A DNA stretch of 64,000 nt from Alphaproteobacteria bacterium (GCA_030425925.1 JAUHZO010000002.1:124001-188000), one strand, 5' to 3'. Counted from the first letter of the stretch, positions 41,531 to 50,884 are shown. Made by a program: numbers and translations. Notes: generated by a model not told the origin, from the letters alone.

Positions 41531-43015
41531 ATGCCGGATGTTGTGGAACAGGCCGAATTTGATGGGCCGGACGTGCCCGGGCCCGAAAGCTTTGACACTG
41601 CCGAAGCCGCCGTTGCGCGGCTGATCGCGCTTTATGACGGCGCGGCCGCCTTTCTGCGCGACCGGTTCCTGGAGGCCATGGCGACCGGGCAGCCACAGCG
41701 TCGCTACCGCGCCTTCTATCCCGAAATCCGGCTTGTCACCACCAGCTTTGCCAAGGTTGACAGCCGTCTGAGCTATGGCCATGTCTCCGAACCGGGCACC
41801 TATGTGGCCACGATCACCCGGCCTGCGCTGTTCCGGCACTACCTGACCCAGCAGATCGGCCTGCTGCTGGAGAACCACGGCGGTGCGGTGCAGATCGGCC
41901 CGTCGGCAACACCGATGCCGGTGCATTTCGCGGTGGCCAACTTTGCCGACATTACCGTGCCGCAAGAGGGCGCGGCGGATTTTACCCTGCGCGATGTCTT
42001 TGACGTGCCCGACCTGACCACCACCAATGACGACATCGTCAACGGCACCTTTGCCCCCGGACCGGACGGCGCGCAGCCGCTGGCTCCGTTCACCGCGCAG
42101 CGGGTGGATTATTCGCTGGCGCGGCTGGCGCATTACACCGCCACCGATCCCGAGCACTTCCAGAACCACGTCCTGTTCACCAATTACCAGTTCTATGTCA
42201 GCGAGTTCGAGGCCTATGCCCGGGCCCGGCTGGCCGATCCGGACAGCGGCTATACCAGCTTTGTCAGCACCGGCAATGTCGAGATCACGGACCCGGCAGC
42301 ACCGCTGCCGCCCACCACCAAGATGCCGCAGATGCCGACCTATCACCTCAAGCGCCCGGGGGGCTCCGGGATCACGCTGGTCAATATCGGGGTGGGGCCG
42401 TCCAACGCCAAGACCGCGACGGACCATATCGCGGTTTTGCGGCCGCATGCCTGGGTGATGGTGGGCCATTGCGCCGGGCTGCGGAATTCGCAGAGCCTGG
42501 GGGATTTCGTGCTGGCCCACGCCTATCTGCGCGAAGACGGGGTGCTGGACGACGACCTGCCGGTCTGGGTGCCGATCCCGGCGCTGGCCGAGGTGCAGAT
42601 CGCGCTGGAACAGGCCGTGGCGACCGAGACCGAGCTGCAGGGTTATGACCTCAAGCGCCTGATGCGCACCGGCACCGTGGCCACGCTGGGCAACCGCAAC
42701 TGGGAACTGCGCGACCATTCCGGCCCGGTGCAGCGCCTCAGCCAGTCGCGCGCCATCGCGCTGGACATGGAAAGCGGCACCATCGCGGCCAACGGCTTTC
42801 GCTTTCGCGTGCCCTACGGGACGTTGCTGTGCGTGTCGGACAAGCCGCTGCATGGCGAGTTGAAGCTGCCCGGCATGGCGTCGGATTTCTACAAGACCCA
42901 GGTCTCGCGCCATTTGCGGATCGGCATCCGGGCGATGGAATCGTTGCGAGAGATGCCGCTGGAGCGTCTGCACAGCCGAAAGTTGCGCAGTTTCGAGGAA
43001 ACCGCCTTTCTCTGA
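41531..43015 (+). CDS. amn: AMP nucleosidase
   Basis: Cleaves AMP to adenine and ribose 5-phosphate. The 494 residues have an N-terminal regulatory domain (about 1-180, YPEIRLVTTSFAKVDSRLSYGHV) and a C-terminal nucleoside-phosphorylase-type domain (GITLVNIGVGPSNAKTATDHIAVLRPHAWVMVGHCAGLR near 284-322, ALDMESGTIAANGFRF near 414-429). AGGGGG precedes ATG 41531. It acts with upp/add-type salvage in purine balance. Confidence 0.93.
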   Translation: MPDVVEQAEFDGPDVPGPESFDTAEAAVARLIALYDGAAAFLRDRFLEAMATGQPQRRYRAFYPEIRLVTTSFAKVDSRLSYGHVSEPGTYVATITRPALFRHYLTQQIGLLLENHGGAVQIGPSATPMPVHFAVANFADITVPQEGAADFTLRDVFDVPDLTTTNDDIVNGTFAPGPDGAQPLAPFTAQRVDYSLARLAHYTATDPEHFQNHVLFTNYQFYVSEFEAYARARLADPDSGYTSFVSTGNVEITDPAAPLPPTTKMPQMPTYHLKRPGGSGITLVNIGVGPSNAKTATDHIAVLRPHAWVMVGHCAGLRNSQSLGDFVLAHAYLREDGVLDDDLPVWVPIPALAEVQIALEQAVATETELQGYDLKRLMRTGTVATLGNRNWELRDHSGPVQRLSQSRAIALDMESGTIAANGFRFRVPYGTLLCVSDKPLHGELKLPGMASDFYKTQVSRHLRIGIRAMESLREMPLERLHSRKLRSFEETAFL

Positions 43016-43158
43016 TGGCGGCTGACGCTGGGGAAGGTGCTACAAAATGGGCACGTTTCCTCTCAAACGCACCACAAATCGTTGTGTTTCGTCGCTACAT
43101 CCGGTTTTATGTCGCGATAGGGGCCCGATACCGAGGGCAGTGAAGGAGACCATGACAG

Positions 43159-43446
43159 ATGGCGAAACCCATGACAAAGACGCAGCTTGTGGCTGCACTG
43201 GCCGAAAAGATGGACGCGGACAAGAAGACCGCGGGTGCCGCGCTGGACAGCCTGGCCGAAATCATCACGTCCGAAGTGGCACAGGGCGGCGCGGTCACCC
43301 TGCCGGGCATCGGCAAGGTCTATTGCCGTGAGCGGCCCGAGCGGATGGTGCGCAACCCCGCCACCGGCGAGCAGTTCAAGAAGGAAGCCGACAAGCAGGT
43401 CAAGGTGACCATTGCCAAGGCGCTGAAGGACAGCGTGAATGGCTGA
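43159..43446 (+). CDS. HU-family DNA-binding protein
   Basis: A 95-residue nucleoid protein. It follows the HU/IHF pattern: helices MTKTQLVAALAEKMDADKKTAGAALDSL, beta arm region with RERPERMVRNPATGEQFK and closing KVTIAKALKDSV. Arm sequence RNPATGE is HU-like. It stands alone with its own terminator and an AT-richer leader. Confidence 0.94.
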   Translation: MAKPMTKTQLVAALAEKMDADKKTAGAALDSLAEIITSEVAQGGAVTLPGIGKVYCRERPERMVRNPATGEQFKKEADKQVKVTIAKALKDSVNG

Positions 43447-43472
43447 TCCTGCCAGTTTCGGGAACGATTGCC

Positions 43473-43502
43473 AAAGGGCTGCCGTGCGGGCTGCCCTTTT
43501 TT
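43473..43502 (+). terminator. Terminator of the HU gene
   Basis: AAAGGGC (43473-43479) and GCCCTTT (43493-43499) form a stem with an internal CCG/CGG pair, continued by a six-T run (43497-43502). Confidence 0.75.
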
Positions 43503-43530
43503 GCTGTCCGCGCCAAGGGCGGCACGGCGC

Positions 43531-44127
43531 TCAGTAATCCGCGACTGCCGGGCGTTCCTTCCATTCGTAGCGGTCGCCCCCGCGGTTCTCGACCGTGTGC
43601 AGATCCAGCATCGTCGCGCGTTCATAGACCGCCTGCGTGGGCACGTTCATTCCGTCAGCCACCGCCTGCACGCGGCCTTCGTACCACAGCGTCTTGAAGG
43701 CCTCGGCGGGCATCAGCAGCGTGTAGGCAAAGCGCAACGCTTCTTGCTGGGCGGCGGGGTCGCTGGGGCGGTGCAGCGCCTGGATGCCGCAGCCGGGATG
43801 CGCGGCGCGCGTTGGCGGAACGTGCAGAATCCAGTGCCCGATCCCCATGCCGGCGGCGATGCGGTCATGCTTCGGGCGTCCGTCCTTGTGCAGCCAGATC
43901 ACCGCACGCCGGTCCAGCGGCACGTCGAGCATCATTTCATGCGGCGGGGCAGAGTATTCGATGTCCACGTTCAGCGCCCGCGCCAGCGGGTCGAGCGGGC
44001 CGCCTTCCCTGAGGTCGATGCGCGGGTTCTGCGACATCAGATCGGCCACGGTGTCGTCGATTTCGTCCTGAGACAGTCCGGCGGCCACCGGTTCGACATA
44101 GGGATAACTGGGATAACGGCGCGGCAT
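43531..44127 (-). CDS. ImmA/IrrE-like protein lacking the HExxH metal site
   Basis: A 198-residue protein with the layout of the M78 ImmA/IrrE peptidases. Where active members have an RFTLAHELGHWLLH-type helix, this one reads RIAAGMGIGHWILH near 90-103, so the first zinc histidine and catalytic glutamate are replaced by Met and Gly. The downstream helix QQEALRFAYTLLMPAEAFK near 126-144 is well kept. No helix-turn-helix regulator is beside it, which ImmA-type proteases normally have. It may be a regulatory pseudo-protease. Convergent to HU. Confidence 0.65.
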   Translation of the reverse strand: MPRRYPSYPYVEPVAAGLSQDEIDDTVADLMSQNPRIDLREGGPLDPLARALNVDIEYSAPPHEMMLDVPLDRRAVIWLHKDGRPKHDRIAAGMGIGHWILHVPPTRAAHPGCGIQALHRPSDPAAQQEALRFAYTLLMPAEAFKTLWYEGRVQAVADGMNVPTQAVYERATMLDLHTVENRGGDRYEWKERPAVADY

Positions 44128-44255
44128 GTTCGTCTTTCCGGGCGGTCAGGTCGTTAGAGGCCGCGGTTTGCGGCTGGCCTATGTCCTGGCACGAAAAGGG
44201 TTGCCGTTTGCTGAACAGGCGGGCACGGCTGCCAAACAAGTGTGCAAAATCCGCG

Positions 44256-44966
44256 TCAAACGCGGCCAAGCGCCTGCGCCGTCAGCGCGCTCAGCGCGGT
44301 TTTCTGCCGGTGCGCGGCGTCGAAATTCGACGGGGCGAGCCAGGTATCGAAGGCGCTGCGCAGCGCGGGCCATTCGCCGTCAAGGATCGAAAACCAGGCC
44401 GTGTCGCGATTGCGCCCCTTGGTGATGGTCGCCTGACGGAACGTGCCTTCGTAGGTAAACCCCAGCCGCGCCGCCGCCGCCCGCGACGGCGCGTTCAGCG
44501 CGTCGCATTTCCATTCGTAGCGGCGATAGCCCAGGTCGTCGAACACGTGCCGCATCAACATCGCCATGACCTCTGTCGCCAGCCGGGTGCGTTGCAGACG
44601 GGGCGCGAAATGGATGTAGCCCACCTCGATCACGCCGGTTTCGGGCGTGATCCGCAAGAGCGAGCAAAAGCCGCAGGCCGTCCCCGCGCGGTCCTCGACG
44701 GCGTAGAACTGCGGATCGGCGCTGCCTTGCGCCTGACGGCACCAGGAAGCGGCTTCGTCCGCCGTGGCCCAGGGCGCTATGGGCAGGTAGGTCCACCCGC
44801 GCCCGCCGTCGTCTTCGGCAAAGGCGGCGAAGAGGTCCGGGGCATGCGCCTCGCGTATCGGGGCAAGACGACCATGCTGGCCCGTCAGGACGGCATGCGG
44901 CGGACGCGGCCGGGGGAAGCGGCCCGAAACGGGCCGCCCCAGCGGCAGGTCGTCAGGCAAAGACAC
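44256..44966 (-). CDS. GNAT acetyltransferase (RimJ/RimL type)
   Basis: A protein of up to 236 residues with the RimJ/RimL acetyltransferase pattern: IEVGYIHFAPRLQRTRLATEVMAMLMRHVFDDLGYRRYEWKCDALNAPSRAAAARLGF. The part RLQRTRLATE stands in the acetyl-CoA P-loop position, and NAPSRAAAARLGF is the family end motif. The longest start is a GTG at 44966 that overlaps the 3' end of tpa by 14 bases; later starts are possible. The substrate is unknown. Confidence 0.8.
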   Translation of the reverse strand: MSLPDDLPLGRPVSGRFPRPRPPHAVLTGQHGRLAPIREAHAPDLFAAFAEDDGGRGWTYLPIAPWATADEAASWCRQAQGSADPQFYAVEDRAGTACGFCSLLRITPETGVIEVGYIHFAPRLQRTRLATEVMAMLMRHVFDDLGYRRYEWKCDALNAPSRAAAARLGFTYEGTFRQATITKGRNRDTAWFSILDGEWPALRSAFDTWLAPSNFDAAHRQKTALSALTAQALGRV

Positions 44967-46341
44967 GGCCCAGCGCGCCGTCCACGGCGTCGACGATCTG
45001 GTCGATATCGTCCTTTGTCGCGATCAGCGCGGGCGAGAAGCACAACGTGTTGTTATAGCCCGGAACCGAACGGTTGGTCGCCCCGATGATGACGCCCTGG
45101 CCCATGCAATCGGCGACGACGGCCTGAACGCGCGCCTCCTCGGCCGGGGTGCGGCTGTCGCGGTCCGCCACCAGTTCGGCCCCCAGGAACAGCCCCTTGC
45201 CGCGCACATCGCCGATGACGGCGTGCCTGTCCTGCAACTCGCCCAGACGGGCCAGCATGTAGTCGCCCATGGCGATGGTGTTGCCCAGCAGATCCTCGTC
45301 CTCGATGATCGCCATGTTCTCGATCGCCGCGGCGGGCCCGGCGGTGCAGCCGCCGAATGTCGAGATGTCGCGGAAATAATTCATCGGATCGCTGGCATCG
45401 TCCTTGAACATGTCAAAGACCGCCTCGGTGGTGACCATGCAGGCAATCGCGGCATAACCCGAGGCGACCCCCTTGGCCATGGTCACGAAATCCGGCTGAA
45501 CCCCGTAATGCTGGTACCCGAACCAGGTGCCGGTACGGCCCACGCCGCAGACCACTTCGTCGATATGCAGCAGCACATCGTACTTGCGGCAGATGTCCTG
45601 CACCTTCTGCCAGTAGCCTTCGGGCGGGACGATCACGCCGCCGCCGGCGGTCACCGGTTCCAGGCAAAGCCCGCCCACGGTCTCGGGGCCCTCGCGCAGG
45701 ATCACCTGTTCGATCTGCTCGGCGGCCCATTCGCCGTAGTTTTCAACCGGCGCACCCTGGTCGGCGGCGCGGTATTCCAGGCAATGCGGCACCTCGACGA
45801 AGCCGGGCGTGTAGGGCCCGTACTGCGCGTTGCGCTCGTGCTGACCGCCGGCCGACAGGGCGGTGATCGTGGTGCCGTGGTAATCGCGGTGGCGGTAGAG
45901 GATCTTGTGCTTGGACCCGCCATAGCGCTTGTGCGCGATCTGGCGGATCATCTTGAAGGCCTTCTCGTTCGCCTCCGACCCCGAGTTGCAATAGTAGACG
46001 CGCGACAGGCCCGGCATCTTCTGGATCAGCTTCTCGGCAAACAGCGCGCCGGGCACGCTGCCCGCGGCACCGGCGAAATAGTTGAGCTTCATCAGCTGGT
46101 CGGCCACCGCCTTGACGATGCGTTCGCGGCCATAGCCCACGTTCACCGTCCAGACGCCGCCCGAGACGGCATCGAGGTGCTCCTTGCCCGCCTGGTTCCA
46201 GACCCGCAGGCCCTTGCCTTCGACGATGATGTTGGGGTCTTTCGTCTCGAACGGCTTGTGCTGGACCAGATGGTGCCAGACATGCGCCTTGTCGGCGTCG
46301 ACCACGTGGCTGAGATCGTTCTGTGTCAGGGTGCCGTCCAT
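44953..46341 (-). CDS. tpa: Taurine:pyruvate aminotransferase
   Basis: Class III PLP aminotransferase of 462 residues, predicted to turn taurine and pyruvate into sulfoacetaldehyde and alanine. Features are GSVPGALFAEKL, NSGSEANEKAFKMIRQ near 113-128, DYHGTTITALSAGG near 152, DEVVCGVGRTG near 255, and the PLP lysine in TMAKGVASGY near 286. AGAGGAG precedes ATG 46341. The assignment rests on its divergence from tauABC and its match to Rhodobacterales Tpa. No xsc or tauR is in the window. Confidence 0.88.
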   Translation of the reverse strand: MDGTLTQNDLSHVVDADKAHVWHHLVQHKPFETKDPNIIVEGKGLRVWNQAGKEHLDAVSGGVWTVNVGYGRERIVKAVADQLMKLNYFAGAAGSVPGALFAEKLIQKMPGLSRVYYCNSGSEANEKAFKMIRQIAHKRYGGSKHKILYRHRDYHGTTITALSAGGQHERNAQYGPYTPGFVEVPHCLEYRAADQGAPVENYGEWAAEQIEQVILREGPETVGGLCLEPVTAGGGVIVPPEGYWQKVQDICRKYDVLLHIDEVVCGVGRTGTWFGYQHYGVQPDFVTMAKGVASGYAAIACMVTTEAVFDMFKDDASDPMNYFRDISTFGGCTAGPAAAIENMAIIEDEDLLGNTIAMGDYMLARLGELQDRHAVIGDVRGKGLFLGAELVADRDSRTPAEEARVQAVVADCMGQGVIIGATNRSVPGYNNTLCFSPALIATKDDIDQIVDAVDGALGRVFA

Positions 46342-46694
46342 GAGGGACTCCTCTGAAAGACTGTGGGGATTGATGCACATGAGCCGGAAAACAGGGCAGC
46401 GAATAGGGCCAGATGGCAGGCGGCTGTAGCGCCAGAATTGCTGCGTGTTGGGCCGCTGCTTGCCCGCACGGTTATAAAATCCTCGCAAAATCAGCGCTTT
46501 GACGGCATTCGGAAAAGCCAAAGCTGCGCTTTCGATCCCGCGCAACTGCGTCTTGCGCCGGGAAAAACCGTTGATCGGCTGCGCGTTTTCGTTTCGGATC
46601 GGGCCAGAGCGCCGCAGGGCGCCGACCGGCGGCCCGATCCGCCGCAGCAGACCACCCGCGCCAAAGCGGTGCGGGACAACATGGGAGACGACAG
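46342..46694. other. Divergent promoter region between tpa and tauA
   Basis: 353 bases without a gene. A TATAAA at 46473-46478 with TTGGGC about 19 bases upstream is a weak promoter candidate towards tauA. I searched by eye for the TauR direct repeat CTGGACYTAA and did not find it. Confidence 0.55.
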
Positions 46695-47699
46695 ATGATG
46701 AAGAAAACCCTGATGAGCGCCGCCGCGGGGCTGGCCCTCCTGTCCGGCGCGCAGGGCGTGCTGGCCGCCGGTCACGGCGAGATCACCGTGGCCTACTTCC
46801 TGGAATGGCCGATGCCCTTCCAGTACGCCAAGCAGATGGGCACCTATGAAGAAGAGATGGGCGTCAAGATCAACTGGGTGAGCTTTGACACCGGCACCGC
46901 GATGTCGGCGGCGATGGCGTCGGGCGACGTCCAGCTGGCCGTCAGCCAGGGCGTGCCGCCCTTCGTGGTGGCCACCAGCGCCGGGCAGGACCTGCAGATC
47001 CTCGACGTGGCTGTTTCCTACGCCGACAACGACAACTGCGTCGTGCGCGAAGAGCTGGAGATCGACGCCGACAGCGCCGACGAACTGGCGGGCAAGAAGG
47101 TCGCCGTGCCGCTGGGGACCGCCGCGCATTATGGCTATCTCAAGCAGATGGAACATTTTGGCGTGGACATCTCGTCGATGGAAATCGTCGACATGGCACC
47201 GCCGGACGGCGCGGCCGCGATTGCACAGGGGGCCGTGGACATGGCCTGCGGCTGGGGCGGTTCGCTGCGCCGGATGAAAGAGCACGGCAACGTGCTGCTG
47301 ACGGGCGCGGAAAAGACCGAACTGGGCATCCTGGTCTTCGACGTGACCTCGGGCCCGGCCGGCTGGGTCGCCGAGAACCCCGACCTGGTGGCCAGCTTCC
47401 TCAAGGTGACGGCTGACGCCAACGCCATGTGGGCGGACGCGGCCAACCATGCCGAGATGCTGCCGGTGATCGCCAAGGATGCGGGCATGGACGAGGACGC
47501 CACGATGGCGACCATCTCTACCTTCGTCTTCCCGGGCGTCGAAGAGCAGTTGAGCCAGAAGTGGCTGGGTGGCAACGCGCAGGAATTCATGAAGGGTGTG
47601 GCCGACGTGTTCGTGGCCGCCGGCTCCATCGACGCGGCGCTGGACAGCTATGCGGAAAACGTGAACCTGGGTCCGCTGCAGGCCGCCTCGGGCATGTAA
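46695..47699 (+). CDS. tauA: Taurine ABC transporter binding protein
   Basis: A periplasmic solute-binding protein of 334 residues. The signal peptide is about residues 1-25 (ending LAAGHG). The mature part resembles TauA/SsuA of the NitT/TauT family (EITVAYFLEWPMPFQYAK, SGDVQLAVSQGVPPFVVATSAG). ATG-ATG occur in tandem after GGAGA. It is divergent from tpa, which supports taurine as the ligand. A perfect palindrome follows the gene. Confidence 0.9.
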   Translation: MMKKTLMSAAAGLALLSGAQGVLAAGHGEITVAYFLEWPMPFQYAKQMGTYEEEMGVKINWVSFDTGTAMSAAMASGDVQLAVSQGVPPFVVATSAGQDLQILDVAVSYADNDNCVVREELEIDADSADELAGKKVAVPLGTAAHYGYLKQMEHFGVDISSMEIVDMAPPDGAAAIAQGAVDMACGWGGSLRRMKEHGNVLLTGAEKTELGILVFDVTSGPAGWVAENPDLVASFLKVTADANAMWADAANHAEMLPVIAKDAGMDEDATMATISTFVFPGVEEQLSQKWLGGNAQEFMKGVADVFVAAGSIDAALDSYAENVNLGPLQAASGM

Positions 47700-47739
47700 A
47701 CAGCCGGTAAACGGCAAGGGGGCGCTCGCCCGCCCTTTC

Positions 47740-47761
47740 GGGCCGTCTCGCGAGACGGCCC
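47740..47761 (+). other. Palindrome between tauA and tauB
   Basis: GGGCCGTCTCG and CGAGACGGCCC are exact reverse complements. It lies 41 bases after the tauA stop and is likely to protect the tauA 3' end. Confidence 0.6.
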
Positions 47762-47794
47762 AAACGGCAGCCGGGCACCCCGGATACGGATGAC

Positions 47795-48601
47795 ATGAGC
47801 GGACTTTCCATCGAAAACCTCTCCATGCGCTTCGACCTGCCCAACGGCACGTCGGTCCAGGCGCTCAAGGACGTGACCCTCTCCATCAAGGAGGGCGAGA
47901 TCATGAGCGTGCTGGGGCCGTCGGGCTGCGGCAAGACCACGCTGCTGAACATCGTTGCGGGCTTTCTTGCCCCGACCGATGGCCAGGTGGTCATGAACGG
48001 CCACCGCGTCAGCGGCCCGGACGCCGAACGCGGCATGGTGTTCCAGCAGGGCGCCCTGTTCGAATGGATGAGCGTGCGTGACAATGTCAGCTTTGGCCCG
48101 CGCATGGCGGGCCAGCGCGAACGCGACTGGGCGGGAAATGTCGATCATCTTCTCGACGTCGTGGGCCTGCGTGACTTCAAGGAAAAGGCCGTCTACGAGC
48201 TGTCGGGCGGCATGCAGCAGCGGGTCGCGCTGGCGCGCTGCCTCGCCAACGATCCCGACGTCATCCTGATGGACGAACCCCTGGGCGCACTGGACGCGCT
48301 GACGCGGGAAAAGATGCAGTCGCTGGTGCTCAGGCTCTGGAAGGAAACCGGCAAGACCATCATCCTGATCACCCATTCCGTCGAAGAGGCGCTGCTTCTG
48401 GGGGAACGGCTGCTGGTCATGGCCCCGCGCCCCGGGCGCATCCACCGTGAATACAACCTGCCCTTTGCCGATCTGGGCGTCGGCCAGGACCTGCGCGAGG
48501 TCAAGAAACACCCCGATTTCGCCCTCCGGCGCGAGGAAATCCTGGGCATGATCTGGGACATGGAGGAGGAAATCATGGGCCGCCAGGAGCAAAGCGCATG
48601 A
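47795..48601 (+). CDS. tauB: Taurine ABC transporter ATPase
   Basis: A 268-residue ATP-binding subunit. Walker A GPSGCGKTT near 43-51, signature LSGGMQQR near 139, Walker B VILMDEPLGALDAL near 159 and the switch histidine ITHSVEEAL are all present. The C-terminus is typical of SsuB/TauB. Its stop overlaps the tauC start (ATGA). Confidence 0.92.
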   Translation: MSGLSIENLSMRFDLPNGTSVQALKDVTLSIKEGEIMSVLGPSGCGKTTLLNIVAGFLAPTDGQVVMNGHRVSGPDAERGMVFQQGALFEWMSVRDNVSFGPRMAGQRERDWAGNVDHLLDVVGLRDFKEKAVYELSGGMQQRVALARCLANDPDVILMDEPLGALDALTREKMQSLVLRLWKETGKTIILITHSVEEALLLGERLLVMAPRPGRIHREYNLPFADLGVGQDLREVKKHPDFALRREEILGMIWDMEEEIMGRQEQSA

Positions 48602-49863
48602 TCGTCCTTGCCATCTATGTCGCGATCTTCATCGCCTCTTTCGTGATCGTGAAATTCGCCGTCCACAAGGCGACCACCGATTACACCTCGCTCAAGACCG
48701 TGACCTTCGGCGACGAATCCGCCGTCACGCCCAACCGTATCGCCAGCGTGATCTCGATCCTGACGATCTTCCTGCTCTGGGGCGCGTTCACCGGATCGCG
48801 CCTGGTGCCGGGTTTCATGCACGCGCCGGGGCCGTTCATGGGCGACGCCACCTTTACCTACACCGCCGAGGCCGAAGGCGGCACCACCGACGACGCCACC
48901 GTGACGGTGCGTGTCTTCGAGGTGGGCACCGAGGTCGAGATGCCCGAGGTCGCGCCCGGAGACGGCTGGGCCAAGAACGATGTCGACACCGTCGGGGCGT
49001 GGCGGTCGGGCCTGATCCGGGTGGACCGCAATGACGAACTGGGCCGCGATCAGGGCCATACCGTCATCGCGGTGAACGGCACGCCGATTGCGCCGGGCGG
49101 GTCGGTGATGACCGAATTCGGCCGCGTCGGCATGAGCCAGAAGGGCACGCTGAACTTCGAACCCGCCAAGGGCTGGCAGATGGAGCCGATCTGGCTTCCC
49201 CCGCCCGAGGCCGTGCTGGCCCGGGTGGGCGAGATCGCCCGCGAAGGCTATCGCGACAGCACCCTGTGGGAGCATCTGGGGTATTCGCTGTTCCGCGTCG
49301 TGGTGGGCTTTTTCTTTGGCGCGCTGGTCGGCATTCCGCTGGGCTATGCCATGGGACTCAGCAACTGGTTCCGCGGCTGGTTCGATCCGATCGTGGAATT
49401 CATGCGCCCGGTCCCGCCGCTGGCGCTGATCCCGCTGGTGATCATCTGGGCGGGCATTGGCGAGGTGGGCAAGATCATCCTGCTGTTCCTGGCCGCGCTC
49501 TGGATCATGGCCATCGCCGCGCGCTCGGGCGTTTCGGGCGTGGCGATTTCCAAGGTGCACGCAGCCTACAGCCTCGGGGCGTCGAAATGGCAGCTGATGC
49601 GCTACGTGATCGTGCCGAATTCGCTGCCCGAGATCTTCACCGGCGCACGTGTTGCGATGGGTGTCTGCTGGGGCACGGTGGTCGCCGCCGAACTGGTCGC
49701 GGCGGAAAAGGGCGCGGGCATGATGATCATGGTGGCATCGAAATTCCAGCTCACCGACATCGTGATCATGGGGATCATCCTGATCGGCGTCATCGGCTTT
49801 GGCATCGACATCCTGATGCGCTGGGCGGAAAAGACGCTGGTGCCTTGGAAAGGCCGGATCTGA
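48598..49863 (+). CDS. tauC: Taurine ABC permease with periplasmic insertion
   Basis: A membrane subunit of 421 residues; usual TauC is about 270. Two N-terminal helices (about 1-23 and 50-70) enclose or precede a soluble insert of ~125 residues (75-200; YTAEAEGG..TVTVRVFEVGTEVEMPEV..) with beta-rich character. The core begins near 225 (SLFRVVVGFFFGALVGIPLGYAMGL) with the EAA motif AYSLGASKWQLMRYVIVP near 322-339. Last tau gene before a hairpin. Confidence 0.88.
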   Translation: MIVLAIYVAIFIASFVIVKFAVHKATTDYTSLKTVTFGDESAVTPNRIASVISILTIFLLWGAFTGSRLVPGFMHAPGPFMGDATFTYTAEAEGGTTDDATVTVRVFEVGTEVEMPEVAPGDGWAKNDVDTVGAWRSGLIRVDRNDELGRDQGHTVIAVNGTPIAPGGSVMTEFGRVGMSQKGTLNFEPAKGWQMEPIWLPPPEAVLARVGEIAREGYRDSTLWEHLGYSLFRVVVGFFFGALVGIPLGYAMGLSNWFRGWFDPIVEFMRPVPPLALIPLVIIWAGIGEVGKIILLFLAALWIMAIAARSGVSGVAISKVHAAYSLGASKWQLMRYVIVPNSLPEIFTGARVAMGVCWGTVVAAELVAAEKGAGMMIMVASKFQLTDIVIMGIILIGVIGFGIDILMRWAEKTLVPWKGRI

Positions 49864-49872
49864 GGCGGCGGA

Positions 49873-49894
49873 ACGGGCGGCCTCAGCCGCCCGT
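49873..49894. terminator. Bidirectional terminator hairpin between tauC and the zinc-ribbon gene
   Basis: ACGGGCGGC (49873-49881), loop CTCA and GCCGCCCGT (49886-49894) form a perfect 9-bp stem at the convergent ends. The stem overlaps the stop of the minus-strand gene. Confidence 0.65.
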
Positions 49895-50884
49895 GCCGGT
49901 ATCCTGCGTGTTGTCCGGGTTGTCTGCGGGTGCCGATTCCGAACTCATGCCGTCCAGTGTCAGCAGCAATGCTGCGACCTGATCGTCCAGCCAGGCCCGC
50001 CCCTTGTCGACCTGCGCCACATAGGCGTCAAGGTAAGGCGCCGCTGGCGGCACCTGCGCGCCGATCTGCGGCGCGTAGGCATAGACGCCGATGGCCGCCC
50101 CGGCCAGCAGCAGCACCAGCAGGAACCCGCGCCCGAACCCGCCGCCCTGTGCGGAGGTGTCGGGCTCGGCCGGCACCTCGCGGCCCTCGGCGCTGTCGAC
50201 GACCCGGGGCTCGGAACTGGCGCGCAGGGTCTGGTTGATTTCTTCCACATCGGGAAGAAGCTCCCGCCGCGATCCCGCGGCCGCGGAAGCCGCCGCCTCT
50301 GCGGCCGCGCGACCAGCGTCGCCGACCGGACGGCCCTGGCGTTTCGGGGCGACCTGGGCGGCCTGCGGGTCTTCGCCGCGCAGCCGTGCCATGCGCTCGC
50401 GCGCCTGGCGCGACCGGCGCGCCTGTTCGTCCTCGTCGGGTTCTTCGAGCCCCAGATCCGGCTGGTTTTCCAGCCCGCCCGCCTCGGCGGCGCGGCGGCG
50501 CGCTTCCAGCGCGGCCTCTTCGCGCAGCACTTCGGCCACCGAAGGGTCAAGCCCACGCTGGGCGGCGGCCTCTTCCTCGGCCAGGGTGTCACGCCGGGCG
50601 GCCGGCCTCTGGTTCGGCCCGGGACCGGACCCGGGACCGGACCGGGCCGCAGGCGGCGGCGCGGGCGGTTCGATCCAGTCCTCGTCGTCGTCGTCGTCCT
50701 CCGGCTCCCAGCCGGCGTCGGGCACCGGCTGTTTCAGCTCTTCGGCCAGCGCGCTGTCATCGTCGGGATGGCGCTGGAACCAGGTATGGCCGCAGTTGGA
50801 ACACTGCACGTCCCGCCCGTTTTCCGGGATCACCTCGACCGGTACCTCGTACTGCGCGCCGCAATTGGGGCAAATCAGCCGCAT
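49883..50884 (-). CDS. MJ0042-type zinc-ribbon, single-pass membrane protein
   Basis: The product has 333 residues. The N-terminus carries a zinc ribbon of the MJ0042/DUF3426 type, CPNCGAQYEVP near 5-15 and CSNCGHTWF near 28-36. A long acidic and Ala/Pro-rich low-complexity region follows (about 40-240), then one membrane helix (FGRGFLLVLLLAGAAIGVYAYAP near 250-275) and a ~55-residue exposed tail. It is divergent from ftsE, as is common in Rhodobacterales. The function is unknown; envelope or division association is inference. Confidence 0.8.
   Translation of the reverse strand: MRLICPNCGAQYEVPVEVIPENGRDVQCSNCGHTWFQRHPDDDSALAEELKQPVPDAGWEPEDDDDDEDWIEPPAPPPAARSGPGSGPGPNQRPAARRDTLAEEEAAAQRGLDPSVAEVLREEAALEARRRAAEAGGLENQPDLGLEEPDEDEQARRSRQARERMARLRGEDPQAAQVAPKRQGRPVGDAGRAAAEAAASAAAGSRRELLPDVEEINQTLRASSEPRVVDSAEGREVPAEPDTSAQGGGFGRGFLLVLLLAGAAIGVYAYAPQIGAQVPPAAPYLDAYVAQVDKGRAWLDDQVAALLLTLDGMSSESAPADNPDNTQDTGTGG

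Noticed and set aside
46342-46694. TauR operator direct repeats between tpa and tauA
   Set aside because: No match to CTGGACYTAA was found by eye, and no tauR gene is present.
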